From the NCBI GenBank assembly GCA_032768795.1, contig CP136490.1, positions 7,750,001 through 7,814,000 of the forward strand: 64,000 nt of DNA. Direction: 5' to 3'. Source of the stretch: Tremella fuciformis (lineage: Eukaryota > Basidiomycota > Tremellomycetes > Tremellales > Tremellaceae). This document shows positions 47,167 through 59,008 of this stretch, piece by piece. The translations under genes and the position numbers were made by a program. The notes beneath the pieces are model-generated. The model was not told the DNA's origin. It searched no databases and was given only the letters and a program-made list of their open reading frames with translations. The first letter of the stretch is position 1. Every line of letters begins with the position of its first letter.

Positions 47167-48544
47167 CTAGTGTCTTGGCCGTTTCTTGCCCGCAGCATGC
47201 GGAATTGTTCCTTCTCCGGCATCGTCCGGATGACCAACATCCACCAGTCTCTCCTCGATCATCCGCCTGACCAACTCCTCGGCTTGCTCCGGGCCAAACT
47301 TGTCCTCCTCCACACTGGTGTCTGATTTCTTGGCCAGAGAGCTCACGGCAGCTGCGGCAGCCGCAGTGCTGACACCTGGAGGACCCGTCTGTTGTCTCGC
47401 ATTTGGGGGCTCGAAAGATTCCCATATGGGATAAAGCGCGATGATGTCTTGGACACAAGCGAACAAGACGGGAAGAGACACGTTGAACGAGGCGAGAAAC
47501 TCGGCTGGAGTCCCTGCTGGAGTACCTAGGTCGAGCGCTTCGTTCGTTTCTACTGAACTGGCTAAAGTGTTGGCTTGAGTATTGGTGGATCGGGTCCGGG
47601 CTTGATTCGTGTTAGGGGGTGTAACGCAATAGCCGATATACAATACCGAAAGGGCGATCATGTAAGGGGGATAGAGCAGGTGTATGTCGGTTCGATACGT
47701 GTCGTTCATCACGAATCTGAACGATGTCAGCGACACGAGGGTTCAATGAGACCGCAAGCGGATGACGTACTGGCAAATCTGAAAGAAGTTCTCCTCAACC
47801 TCGGGCATGCCCTCGCCTGATCCCCGGCTCATGAGCCGCCGTATACGGGCCTCCTCGCTCTCCTCTCCAAGGTCATCTGCGATCCGGGTCGCACCGCCTG
47901 GACCGGCCTTGCGGATCTCCTCGTCTCTCTTCTTTTTCGCCTCCATTTCGGCCTTCTTGATCACCTGATCCTCCTCCACCCTGGTCTGTGGGAATCGGCC
48001 GGAGTCGGCGGGCTCTCTGCCAGTGATGGCCAGCAATGACCGGTACGGATGAAAGACGACCAGATGAAAGTCGAGATCCTCGAGCAAGTAAAACTCCATC
48101 TCGCCAAGCTTGTTCGGCTCGGCAGGGAACATCGATATGCCGTGCTCTGTTCAGTCAGCCTTTTTATCTTGACAGGAAGTGCCTAGATGACTCGCCACTA
48201 AACACCAGCTTGGCCTCAGTGACCACGCTCTTGATGTGCACTGGGGTCTCTTCCACTTTGGCAGCCACGAAACAGCAGGCGGCCAGGACGAGGTACGGGT
48301 TCGTTTCGCAATAGCTGTTCTTGAGGTAGAATCGCCGAAAGAAGACATTGGCAGTCCCGATAGGCATCTGTCGCATCTGCAGCCTCTTCCCAAGCTTCTG
48401 GATCAAGTTGGAGAACCAGATGCCGAGGCAGTAGAGCTGGTGCGGGGTCGCATATTGGAGATCCACCGCTCGGGCTTCGGCCAGCTGCGTCCGGGTTGTC
48501 AGCCAATACCGGCAATGCGACGAGGTCCAGAAGTTGGAAGACAT
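47167..48544 (-). CDS. SSN8: SSN8/SRB11, Mediator cyclin C
   Basis: Exons on the minus strand: 48544-48196, 48146-47771 and 47716-47167, for 424 codons. It starts MSSNFWTSSHCRYWL, the cyclin C opening. The cyclin box has QMPIGTANVFFRRFYLKNSY, NPYLVLAACCFVAAKVEE, GEMEFYLLEDLDFHLVVFHP and FVMNDTYRTDIHLLYPP. It is longer than usual because of a charged insertion in the second cyclin fold (EEDQVIKKAEMEAKKKR) and a Ser/Thr loop. Role: with CDK8 it forms the Mediator kinase module. Intron 1 can be read as GC-AG (GCGAGT) or with a weak GTGGCG donor 3 nt away; the GC version gives the better family match (LVFSEHG). Confidence 0.88.
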
Positions 48545-48730
48545 GGAGGGTCGTTATCGATCGTGAGAGCTACTAGTACGCTTGACCATCTCGCTGCGAT
48601 GATTCGAAGTGGAATGACAACTCAACAGAAGGACCGGGAGCTGCGTCATTTGAGGTGCCCGAGATGCGATAATTGTAATGCACATAAGGACCCCGAGCGG
48701 GCTTTGTAATGCTCAATACTAATTTCCATC

Positions 48731-49953
48731 TCAAGGTTTGTAAGGATGCACCTCGCGCCAATGATCCGCAATCTCCTCCCTCGTCGCAAACCATACTGCT
48801 TCGTGCTTCTGAGCATACTCGATGAACTTTCTGAGGCCAGCGATTCTCCCAGGTCTGCCGACAATCCGGCAATGTAGTCCGATAGACATCATCTTAGGAG
48901 CCCCTCTCTCTCCTTCACGGTACAGCTCATCAAACGAAGCCTTGAGATAGGCGAAAAAGTTGTCTGGGGTCAAGAAGGAGTTGTGGCCGCCGTCCTTGAA
49001 GTCATTGTTGTCGAGCCTGCCCTCAGCCCAGGGCCTTCCATATCATTCACGACAAGTGCTCACGCATATGGGACGATCATCAACGGCTTGCCCCCTTCCT
49101 TGGTGCCCGGATAAGGGATGTAGAACGGAAGATCATCGCTGTAGTCGTCCGAGTAGTACTTGAGGTCGAGACCTTCTTCCTCGAACACTCTGGCCACCAG
49201 TGCACGCGAGCGGGACACGATGTTGGAAGCGACCATGCCGTAGTACCATCCGCGAGGCGGCTTGCCGCAGATGTCACGGATCGCTGCTGTCAGGCCACAA
49301 TCAACACCTGCACAAGAATCATATACCATTGATGCACTGGCGGATGGAATCGATCTCCTCTTGCTCAGTCCAGTCTGCCCGGTCCACCCATCGCCAGCCG
49401 TGACTACTCGTCAGATCTTCACTGGTTAAGACTCTGCGACCCACCTTGCGACCTCGTGTCCTGCGGCGACTAGCGCTCTTCCAACTTCGGGGTTTATGGT
49501 CAAGGCTTGTCCTACCATCCACGACGAGCACTTGATACCATATTCCTGGAACAAGCGTAGAGCTCGCCAGACCCCTGCTTTGCCTCCATACTGACAATCA
49601 GCTTCAGCGTCTCGAGACATGTTCCACCCACCTCGTACAGAGACTCAATGTGCGTGTTTCGGCCCTTCAGCGGTCCGGTCGCCGGTCCGAGCTCGCTGCC
49701 AATCCACTCTGAAGTAGGATCTCCGTTCAATGGGCAAAGTTCTGAGCCCTCCTCTACAGATCAGCCAACATAGATGGCTACCTCAAACGGGCGGACCATA
49801 GTTGAGCATGATAGAGATGGCTATCTTGGCCCCATTGGGCCATTGCGCACTGAGGGTCAGTGCAAGTCCCGCCCGGTCAGTTATCACCTCGACTCACTTG
49901 GGCGGGTTCGGACCATAGCCCACGAAATCTCTAGGTCCGTAGGTGTCCTCCAT
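48731..49953 (-). CDS. Polysaccharide-deacetylase-family amidohydrolase, PuuE (allantoinase-like) type
   Basis: Seven exons on the minus strand, for 320 codons: 49953-49898, 49849-49797, 49753-49632, 49590-49445, 49403-49327, 49286-49064 and 49016-48731. Introns are 40-48 nt. The start RDFVGYGPNPP plus WPNGAKIAISIMLNYEEGS and ESLYEYGGKAGVWRALRLF is the PuuE-type NodB variant. GHEVASHGWRWVD carries the metal-site His, and MMSIGLHCRIVGRPGRI and FIEYAQKHEAVWFATREEI follow. Family members hydrolyse amide bonds (allantoin, N-acyl sugars, formamides); the substrate here is unknown. It has no signal peptide, so it is probably cytosolic. It is divergent from the aminotransferase and could share its promoter. 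Confidence 0.82.
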
Positions 49954-50253
49954 CGTGTCCGGATCTCGAAGTTGCGCCGCAGCTCGCCACAACTCGCGTC
50001 TTAGGTGTCTCGACGGGCGGCCCCGGTCCGCCTCGTATCGCTGCTGAGTCCGGCTGCATTTACGTAACTCTGCCCAAATGATCGGAGATGCTCCGACTAG
50101 CGCTGGGCAAGAACGCCTAGTGGCCGGATCCAACTTCGCTTCTGGTGTATGAGAGATCGGATCATGTCGCGCCTGCGCTTTTGTTGAGTCAAAAGGCTTA
50201 AGTAGAAGGCCTGGACATGTATCACCTTCACGATTCGTGAAAAGTGGCCCGCC
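49954..50253. promoter_or_regulatory. Bidirectional spacer between deacetylase and aminotransferase
   Basis: A 300 bp spacer between divergent starts. Candidate shared control region of the catabolic cluster. No CGG-half-site pair could be called with confidence. Confidence 0.4.
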
Positions 50254-51752
50254 ATGCCCATTGCCGTTGAGACCAATTCGACAAGCGCTGCGAGGTTCTT
50301 GACCGAGAAGGCGAGAACGACTGCGCTCGATGGGATTCGCAACTTTTACCCGTACGAAACACCAGACACAGTCTCCTTCCTCGCCGGTCGCCCGAACTAC
50401 TCCACCTTTCCCATTGGCAACATCCGTTTCGACCTCGATGAGCCGAATGGCGGGAAGAGCACGCTCGAGCTTGCGGGCGCAGACCTCCAGAAGGCTCTCC
50501 AGTATGGCCCGACATGCGGTTTCCCATGCCTCCGCGAGCTGCTCGTAGAGTTCCAGTCTCAGATCCACCGACGGGCGAAGACAGGATGGGGCGTCATGCT
50601 GGGCAACGGGTGCCAGGATCTCATCTACAAGGTGAGTGATCCTCGGTTGCTGAAGCGTCAGGCTGACGGACAGGCATTGGTCGCGACTCTCAATCCTGGG
50701 GACTCGATCATTTGCGAGACGCCAATGTATGCTGGGATTCTCCCGACCTTCTGGCAGATCGGCGCCAACTGCGTCGGTGGGTTCTCGTCGGTGCCAACAT
50801 TGGTCATTCTGAGCGGCAGAGGTGCACGTCGACGATTATGGAATCTCGGCAGATCAGCTGGAGAAGGTTCTCGAGTCATGGCCGGCTGACAAGAAGCGGC
50901 CGCGTGTCCTTTAGTGAGCGATCCTGCTCGTCCACTGGCCGACGTCTCTTATAGCAGCACCAACCCCATCGGTGGCAACCCTACTGGTGCATCGGCGACG
51001 CGCAAACGCAAGATGGACATCCTGAAAATCTGCGCGAAATACGACATCCTGATCTTTGAGGGTGAGCAGCCTCGGCCCCAGACTTTCGTGGCTGACTGTA
51101 GATGACCCGTACTACTACCTCACAACCGAGCTGGTCCCATCATACTTCGAGCTCGAGACCGAAGTCATACCCGAAGGCGGACTCGTCATGCGCTTCGACT
51201 CATTCTCCAAGGTCCTCGCCGGCGGCTTCCGTCTGGGCTACGTCACCGCGCCTGTCGAGCTGCTCTACCCGCTCGAAGTGCAAATGTCCCTGGTGCAACT
51301 GCACGCATCGGCCATCTCTCAAATGGTCGTGTACAAGATCTTGGCACACTGGGGTGTAGAGGGATTCCTTGGGAACGCCATGCGTGCTGCCAAGTTCTAC
51401 GAACAGCGTAAAGTGTGGTTCTTGGAACTGGCGCAGAAGCATCTGGGGGATATGGCCAGGTGGCAAAACCCCCTCGCGGGTCTGTTCATCTGGGTCGACC
51501 TCAGTCCTTCAGGTGTCGAGGACTCGGAGGCATTCATGTACTCGCACGGTATCCCGCACGGCTTCCTCGCGTGTCCGGGCACTTCGTGAGTCGACCTCTG
51601 GCGGCTGAGCTGATACCAGATTCTACCCCAGTCGGTCCAAGTCGGCTCATATACGTGTGTCGTTCTCTGAGGTCAGCGAGGAGGCTGCTACAGCAGGCTT
51701 CGAGAGACTGGCCAAGGCGCTCAGGCAGTATCACGAGGAGAACCAGGCGTGA
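50254..51752 (+). CDS. PLP-dependent class I aminotransferase (ARO8/2-aminoadipate type)
   Basis: Six exons, for 432 codons: 50254-50631, 50674-50776, 50820-50913, 50955-51061, 51102-51585 and 51620-51752. Motifs: FLAGRPNYSTFPI, LQYGPTCGFPCLRELL, LGNGCQDLIYK, NPIGGNPTGASATRKRK (substrate/PLP loop), EDDPYYYL with the PLP-contacting Asp-x-x-Tyr, and DSFSKVLAGGFRLGY with the Schiff-base lysine. All residues expected for activity are present. Family role: transamination of aromatic amino acids, kynurenine or 2-aminoadipate. The last intron is only 34 nt, the shortest well-supported one in the window. Neighbours suggest a role in a catabolic pathway. Confidence 0.85.
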
Positions 51753-51842
51753 TAGACTTCTCGTAGAATGCATACATGGTGAAACTAGCAACTCAAGTGA
51801 ACAGAACGCAGCGCGACTGAAGACCCAGGGCAGGAAAGGAGT

Positions 51843-52908
51843 TCAAGGCTTCGGTTTCAGCTTCATCTCCTTCCAGCCCCTGGCTTTCCAATCCTTCAGT
51901 GCCCCACGGTTTTCCCCAGACTTGTCGAGGAACGGCAAGATCCCAAGCGCCTCACGTTCGTGCGCCAGAATTACCATGACATTATCTCGTTGGCTCATCC
52001 GATGCAGTCGTTTCATGTTCTCCTTGGCTGCCGCGTGATCTTCATGGAGGGTGATCTCCTCTCCGTGCGACGTGGTGTATCTGGCGATTCCGTGATGGCA
52101 GGGGTAGGCGTAGAGCGCTTGGTCATGGCAGCAATCTCCGCCGAGCATGATATCTACTCTTAGCTGCCTGTTAAGCTGAATCACTCCGCTTACATGTGTC
52201 AGGAGAGGTGGTGACTCGTGCAAGTGCAACCATGTTGCCAGCACAATGCTGGCCGTCAGTTCCGTCCCCTTCTCTTGTACACGAAGGCAAGACTCACGCC
52301 TGGACAGTCAATCAACCACAAGCTCCCATCTCCGAAGAAGTCCTTCCCAGCTGGAAAGTCCCCAATGGGCCCCGAGTCGAAGTCGACCTCGGTGAACTGG
52401 CAATGGCTCAACCACGCCGCATCAATCCACGGGTCCCCATCCGGGTAGCCTGTCCCAATGGCTCCCATGCTGCCCTTTCCAAAGATACATTGCGTGCCCC
52501 TGGCGAGCAGTCCAGGGTTACCGACATGGTCCCAGTGGTAGTGCGACAGTATAGCCGTGTCGATTTTCATGCCTTCCGGGAGAGACGCGGGAAGGGGCCG
52601 AAGCGAAGTAGGCGGGAACTCGGGATACTCGATGTCTTGCACATGCCCGCGGGTCAGCATCATCGCACAGGAAACAAGAAGAGGGCTTACTGAGGGACAG
52701 CGTCGAGGTCTGGGCGAAGGCCTAGGTCGAACGTGTATGTCTTACCGTCTTTCTCTATCAGGAAGGCAATGACGGGGATCTTGATCCTCTCCGACGCGCA
52801 CGGGTCGACGATCTGCGCACGGTCACATTCGACGTAGCCCGTGTCGACGGCGGACACAGAGACGATAGCCCCAGGGCCAGAAGAGGGAGGGAGGTCTGGC
52901 GAGACCAT
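51843..52908 (-). CDS. Metallo-beta-lactamase-fold hydrolase, lactonase-like
   Basis: Proposed exons on the minus strand: 52908-52691, 52635-52298, 52248-52216 and 52163-51843. The metal site is intact: ILSHYHWDHVGNPG (HxHxDH), CPGHCAGNMVALAR (third His, formed across an intron) and LGGDCCHDQALY (bridging Asp). The N-terminus YTFDLGLRPDLDA matches the fungal lactonase-like group. The first splice, GTAAGC (52690) to AAG (52636), is ideal in motif and size but leaves the frame off by one. A weaker GTCCCT donor at 52696 with the acceptor at 52625 keeps the frame. No signal peptide. It lies between an aminotransferase and an aldolase. Confidence 0.72.
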
Positions 52909-53182
52909 ACCGACTGGCGAGTGAGGCCTAGTGAGTGGTTGACGATGATGCAGCATGCATCCGGGTGATCCAGTCCGCCCTGCGTGGACAGACGGTCGGT
53001 GTCGGAGGATATGCCCCGACACCGAGATAAGCCATCGGAGCGATCGGACGCCTTCCGACAAGCAGCGCCATTCTGCGCAAAGCCTTTCTTTTCGCCTCGT
53101 CGCTGACTAGCAGCACCTCTTGCATAAGCATCACCCTTTGCTCGACCCACAGCATCATCAGGATAGCTTCATCCCCATCACT
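52909..53182. promoter_or_regulatory. Bidirectional spacer between lactonase-like and aldolase genes
   Basis: A 274 bp region between divergent starts; probable shared promoter region. Confidence 0.4.
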
Positions 53183-54158
53183 ATGACCACCAATGGACAC
53201 ACCAAGGCCGAGGACGCCGCGTACCAGCAGGCCAAGGCGACCGTCCGGCCCAACTGGCTCAAGGACAAGATGCAGGCGGGCGGGATGGGTTACAGTTTCG
53301 GCATCACCATGACGCACTCTGCTGAAGTGGTGCACCTCGCCAAGCTCGCTGGGTACACGGCCATCTTGCTCAACATGGAGCATCAGCGTGCGGACATCGG
53401 TGTGGCGGCGGACATGTGCATTGCTGCGCTCAACCTCGGGTGAGTCTCGCACAGCCAAGGGTTGGGAATATGCAGGCTGAGAGTGCAGGATCAGCCCGAT
53501 CTGCGTTGTACCTGCCTCTGAGTCGACTTGGGTGTCTAGGATGCTTGACAACGGTGCACAGGGTATCATCGTGAGTTCGCTCCGAGCCGGTGAGTCAGGT
53601 GCTCATGTCCAGTGCCCTCGCGTACCCGACGCAGCCACTGCCCGAAAGATGGTCGAGCTGAGCAAGTACCGCCCAGTCGGAAAACGACCCCTCTGCAATA
53701 CCCCGCAGGCACAGTACTCCATGTCGAACTACCGAGCGATCATGGACGTGCTCAACGAAAACACTCTGACGATCCCAATGATTGAGACGCTCGAGGGATT
53801 GGAGAACTGCGAGGAGATCGCCCGTGTACCAGGGGTGGATATGCTCTTCGTGGGCACATGGGACTTGTCGGAAGAGTGAGTGATGAGGACCGAAGTGTGG
53901 GAGTGGGCTGATGTTAGACTCGGCATCATTGGCGAGTACGACAACCCAATCCTACTCAATGCGCTCGACCGGATCTGCAAGGCGGCCGAGGCTGTAGGCA
54001 TCAAGGTCGGCTTTGGCGGCTTGGAATGGAGGCTAGACCTTCTGGGCAAGCTGAGAAAGGAGCACAACTGTGTGGGATACGTCATGGCCGGCCGAGATCT
54101 CGGTGTACTGCAGACGGGCATGGCAGCCATGTGCAAGCGCATGGAGGAGTGCCAATGA
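53183..54158 (+). CDS. HpcH/HpaI-family class II aldolase
   Basis: Four exons, for 280 codons: 53183-53439, 53489-53570, 53613-53875 and 53918-54158. Motifs in order: GYSFGITMTHSAEVVHLAKL, AILLNMEHQRAD (catalytic loop), NGAQGIICPRVPDAATA (formed by a splice), MIETLEGLENCEEI with the metal-binding Glu, and PGVDMLFVGTWDLSE, where the metal Asp is kept but the usual GPxDLS is GTWDLS. Family role: reversible retro-aldol cleavage of 2-hydroxy or 4-hydroxy-2-oxo acids to pyruvate plus an aldehyde, as in aromatic catabolism. Substrate unknown. Confidence 0.87.
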
Positions 54159-54222
54159 GAGGGAATATGATATCTCCCTGCTATTCTGACATCTGTCACA
54201 TGCATTCTTGACCTCAGATGAA

Positions 54223-56543
54223 TTATGTCCCGTTCAGCCCGTTCAGCCACTCGGACAACCCCACACTGGACAAGAAAGCATCACCATCCGCCACGGTCAG
54301 TGGATCTCGCGATGTTACAGCAGGAAGATCCGCCAGTCCCGCCACCCAGGTCGCCCAAGCATCCGCATTCGTTGGCAGTTGCTCGACCTGCTCAGCTTCA
54401 GGCTGAATCTCAGCCATCGGGATCGGCCACGGCGCGATAGTACGGCGCTCCGATTGTCGATTGAGCCTGCTTCGTACGTTGTTGGCAAGCACAGAGAAAG
54501 CCTCTCGGAACCGGTCGACTCCTGGCCAACCAGTACAGAAGGTCGCCAGGAATGACTCGCTGAAATCGATGTCCTCGAGAGCTTTCGTTCGCCAAGACGT
54601 GATACCCAGGTTGCGCACGTCCCCCTCGCTCTCACCGAGCACATAAAGGAGCGACACAGAGAGGATGACGATATAGTATAAGTGGACGTAGTTCTGCGGT
54701 ATTCGACGCGCCGCGTCGAATTGTTGGTAAAGGACGAGCCCTCGGCATGCTACGGACCGGAGTACCGGCATGCGCATAGGATGAGTTTGCAGAAACAGCT
54801 TTGAGGGTCGATACAGGTTCGTAAGGAAGCAGTTGTAATTGAGCTCGAAGAACGGTTCTGGGCCGTGGCTGACGTGGATATTGTTCGGGACGGGTGGGCC
54901 CGCTGTATTGACCCACCACTCGTCGATAAGATTGCGGAGCTCAGAAAAGGTCGCCTCGGGATCGGCAATCTCGTGCGCCAAGTACACCTTTTCCAACATG
55001 ATACCTTGCAATCGTCGGAAGAGCACTAGTTGGCAGAAAAACAGGGTTGAAGACTGAAAGTCAGCTGGAGTTAATAGGAAGACGGAATGCACTATCTCAC
55101 CATATGATCGGACTGGATGAGAGCCCCTGGGACCACCCTGGGCAACCTGGTAGTGATGATATCTTCCGGAATTGACACCTGCTTCATCAAGAGGGAGGAG
55201 ACTGCTGTCAACGACATAACGTGTCTGGGAGGCAGGATCTCACTAGTTCGATCCATGCAGAAGATTGCCCAGAACAGCCTACGTCGATAGTCCAACACCT
55301 CCGGGGCGACAGTGAGGTCGTCCTGATGCAGCCCTGCCTCTATTGCCATATTGGACGCGAGGCTGACGATCTGGTATGGATTCATTGTGACGAAGTCGAC
55401 GATCGAGATCAGCACCAGCAGGCCTACAGACGACACGGCCGTCTGTTTATTGAGCTCCGAAAACTCTACCGTCTTTAGAAGTGGAACAGTACACTCACGA
55501 GATCATCCCCTCTGAGTGCGCCTCCCAAATGTCTCATCGCCACTGCATGCAGTCGAGTAAAGTCTACGTCGAAACCGAATGTCTGCTCTTTGCCCAAGAG
55601 TCCTCTCGGGGCCGTGAATATCAGACAGAGCCGGTAGACTCGGACATCTGGAATAGTATAGCTTTCGACATCTGGCGGGTCGAGCGAATCGCCGTAGATC
55701 GTTTGCAAGCTGGGCGTCAGCTTCTACTGCAGGATGAGATGAAGGCACAGACTCATTGTCGACGGTAGCCTTGTCCAGCAAAGGAAGCATGGCGTGCATG
55801 TACTTGAAGTAATGATCGATCAGAAGCTGGGCGACTGGACGCTGTGGCCATAGAGGCGAATTTTGATCCTTGCCAGTGGTCGATTCATTGATATCTGAGC
55901 TGACGCCAAGCTGTTGTCCGATGGACCCGCGGAATGACGTAGCGGCATCTTGCTCTTTCGTCAAGAGCCGCAGTAACACTCTCTCGCAAAGAGCAGAGGA
56001 CGATGGGCTTTGACCGAGGTAGGTGGAGCGAACCGGCGAAGAGAGTGTCTGCAAGATAGGTGTGTTTCCTGTAGAAGATTGGGTCTGTGTGCGATGTATG
56101 GTGTTAAGGTCGATGGTCGGTGACACTATCGGCTGAGTAAGGATCGTAATCTGTCCTTCCAATTCTTGACATCGATGGCGCAGCGTGTCTATCTCGGCAG
56201 ACAGCTTGGCGACAATGCTACTTTGGTGAGTTACCGCCGTGCCGCCTCAGCGCCAAGAACTGACTGGACACTGGCTTTGTCCGGCGTTGCTGAGGCGTAT
56301 ACGCACTCGCTCTTGCTCTTGAGACATCCCTCGCAGCTCGGCTTCCCCCGGTCGCACTTAGGATCATTCAGCTTCTATCGTCAGATAGTCCGAGGCACTC
56401 ACCCGCTTCTTGCGGTGCCGACACCGCTGACATGAGATGACATCCTCGTCTGCCGAGCGAGGCACGCTGATGGTGTGTCGCGTGGGTGTGCTCGCAGAGT
56501 CTTCGGACATCGGGACGCTTGTGGATGATCTGTCAGGCGGCAT
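54223..56543 (-). CDS. Zn2Cys6 fungal-specific transcription factor
   Basis: Six exons on the minus strand, for 694 codons: 56543-56403, 56356-56265, 56220-55753, 55709-55499, 55442-55101 and 55053-54223. The binuclear cluster spans the first intron: CQRCRHRKKR then CDRGKPSCEGC and KSECVY, giving C-x2-C-x6-C-x6-C-x2-C-x6-C. A short coiled-coil follows (IVAKLSAEIDTLRHRCQELE). The middle region is a Fungal_trans domain with LLVLISIVDFVTMNPYQIV and YRRRLFWAIFCMDRTSEIL. It follows four enzyme genes and is a candidate regulator of them. Such regulators usually bind CGG repeats. Confidence 0.85.
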
Positions 56544-56945
56544 ATTCGGTCGCCAGTGACTTGGATATGTTGACAAGAGGAGAATGCAGTCGGGGGTTGT
56601 CCCGCCTCTAGTGCCAGATAAGCGACTAACCCTCGGGTTGAGGCGAATTAGAATCTTCTACTAATCAAGTCCCTCTCATTAGTAACGCGGCTCAATCACA
56701 GACACACACGGACATTGTGCTGTTCTCCGAGCGTCGAGGGTCACGTGGCAATTTTGGCGAAACGAGGGGACGTGCGTCGCGAGCTGACTTCATGACCAGC
56801 TTACATCGCAACGCATCTTTATTCATATCGCTAGAAGCATCGGCGCCTGTCACTCGTCCAACAGAGAGAACCAACGGAGTGCCGCTCATTGGAAGACTCG
56901 TTTCTCGGAACATCTCTCCAATCTTGCTGCAAACCGGAGCACATC
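56544..56945. promoter_or_regulatory. Divergent region between Zn2Cys6 factor and CCT2
   Basis: A 402 bp region between divergent starts. No gene was seen; no defined motif was assigned. Confidence 0.4.
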
Positions 56946-58870
56946 ATGAACATTTGGGCCGATGAGGTGAGTGACGCGCGTGGAGGAGGACCCCACTAAT
57001 GATCTGCAGGCCACGGAGGAGCGCGGCGAGAATGCCCGACTCTCTTCCTTCGTGGGCGCGATGGCATTGGGAGACTTGGTAAAGTCAACGCTCGGACCGA
57101 AGGTATGTGCGAATCAACCGAGGAGCGAGGATTTCACTGACAAATGCCAGGGGATGAACAAGATCCTGCGTCAGCTGCGATACCTTGAAAGAGAGCCAAA
57201 GCTGACCTAAACAGAATCAGCGTCGAACAACACCATCACTGTCACCAATGACGGAGCAACAATTCTCAAATCTATCTCACTCGACAACCCAGCAGCGAAG
57301 ATACTGGTCAACATTTCAAAAGTACAGGACGATGAAGTCGGCGATGGTACCACATCAGTCTGCGTTTTGGCGTCCGAGCTGCTGCGGGAGGCGGAGAAGC
57401 TAGTGACGATCCAAAAGATCCACCCTCAGACGGTCGTTGAGGGTTTCCGTATCGCCTCGAAAGCGGCCCTAGAGGCGCTCGAGGGTTCGGCGTTGGACCA
57501 CGGGAGCGATGAGAAGCAGTTCCGAGAGGACCTCTTCAACATCGCCCGAACCACTCTCAGCAGCAAAGTCCTGGCGCAGGACAAGGACTATTTTGCCAAC
57601 CTGGCAGTCGATGCCGTTTTGCGATTGAAGGGGTCAACGGATCTGGAGCACATCCAGATCATCAAGAAGGTTGGAGGAAAGTTGACAGATTCGTACCTGG
57701 ATGAGGGTCAGTAGCAGTGCTCCAGTCATTCGTGAGCTGACAGCCAGGCTTCATCTTGGACAAGACCATCGCGACCAACTCTCCAAAGAGAATAGAGAAC
57801 GCCAAGATCTTGATTGCCAACACGTGTACGTTCCTATATCAACTATCGAGGAATACTGACAGTATAGCCATGGACACCGACAAAATCAAGATTTTCGGTG
57901 CGCGGGTCAAAGTTGACGGCACCGGGAAGCTTGCCGAGCTAGAGCGCGCAGAGAGGGTCAGCTGCCGTGAAATGATGCCCTGGAGCAGAGCTGACGTCTT
58001 AGGAGAAGATGAAGGCAAAGGTCAATGCCATCGCCAGCCACGGCATCACATGTTTTGTCAACAGGCAGCTCATCTACAACTACCCTGAAAACCTTCTCGC
58101 AGAATCAGGTATCATGTCGATCGAGCACGCAGATTTCGAGGGGGTTGAGCGTCTGGCGTTGGTCACCGGAGGAGAGATTGCCAGCACCTTCGATGCGCCG
58201 GATAAGGTCAAAATTGGTCGCTGTGAGGTGATTGAGGAGATCATGATCGGCGAGGACAAGGTGCGTAAAGACTATTGTGCTGGACGAATGCTCACTCTTC
58301 TTAGTTGATCAAGTTCTCGGGAGTAGCGGCGGGAGAGGCGTGCACTGTCGTGCTTCGCGGCGCGACCTCGCAGATGGTAGAAGAAGCCGAGCGATCTCTG
58401 CATGATGCGCTCTCCGTGTTGTCGCAAACGGTCAAGGAGACTCGAGTGACACTTGGAGGTGGATGTGCAGAGATGCTCATGTCGTGCAAAGTCGAGGAGG
58501 CGGCCCGGACAGTCAAGGGCAAGAAGGCGTTGGCCGTGGAAGGCTATGCTCGAGCATTGAGGCAGATGCCGACCATCCTGGCCGATAACGGAGGTTATGA
58601 CTCGTCCGACCTGGTGACCAAATTGCGTGCGGCACACTACGAGGGCAAGTCGGACTCGGGGTTGGACATGGAGTTGGGGCAAGTGGCATCCATGCGGGAG
58701 CTCGGTGTGACGGAATCGTTCAAGCTCAAACGACAAGTCGTGATCAGCGCATCCGAAGCCGCCGAGATGATTCTTCGGTGAGTGGTCTCCAATGTCAGCG
58801 GTCTCTGCTAACTCGTCTCAGTGTAGACAACATCTTGAGGAGTGCACCGAGACGAAGGGAGGCGATGTAG
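56946..58870 (+). CDS. CCT2: CCT2, TCP-1 chaperonin beta subunit
   Basis: Nine exons, for 523 codons: 56946-56966, 57010-57102, 57151-57169, 57215-57706, 57748-57825, 57868-57956, 58003-58260, 58305-58777 and 58822-58870. Exon 3 is a 19 nt microexon. Motifs: [59 protein letters not shown] (nucleotide site with the catalytic Asp), [20 protein letters not shown] and [14 protein letters not shown]. The C-terminus [13 protein letters not shown] is typical. Role: folds actin and tubulin in the cytosol. The length equals the family norm. Confidence 0.95.
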
Positions 58871-59008
58871 GCATCTTGCATATGCATTGGCAGTAGACAC
58901 GATCTGTAGCTCTGACCATGCTCACGGCCACCGGACGGGACCTCCACTTTGAGATCCACCAAAAAGTTGACGAAATGCTCTTCCCAACGAATATTGTCTT
59001 TCCACAAG

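Noticed and set aside
48147..48198. GTGGCG donor for cyclin C intron 1
   Set aside because: Frame-compatible, but weak in motif and gives a poorer match at LVFSEHG than the GC donor 3 nt away. Not excluded.
49894..50568. Long minus-strand frame overlapping the aminotransferase start
   Set aside because: It is the antisense shadow of the aminotransferase coding exon. Only the part from the ATG at 49953 belongs to the deacetylase gene.
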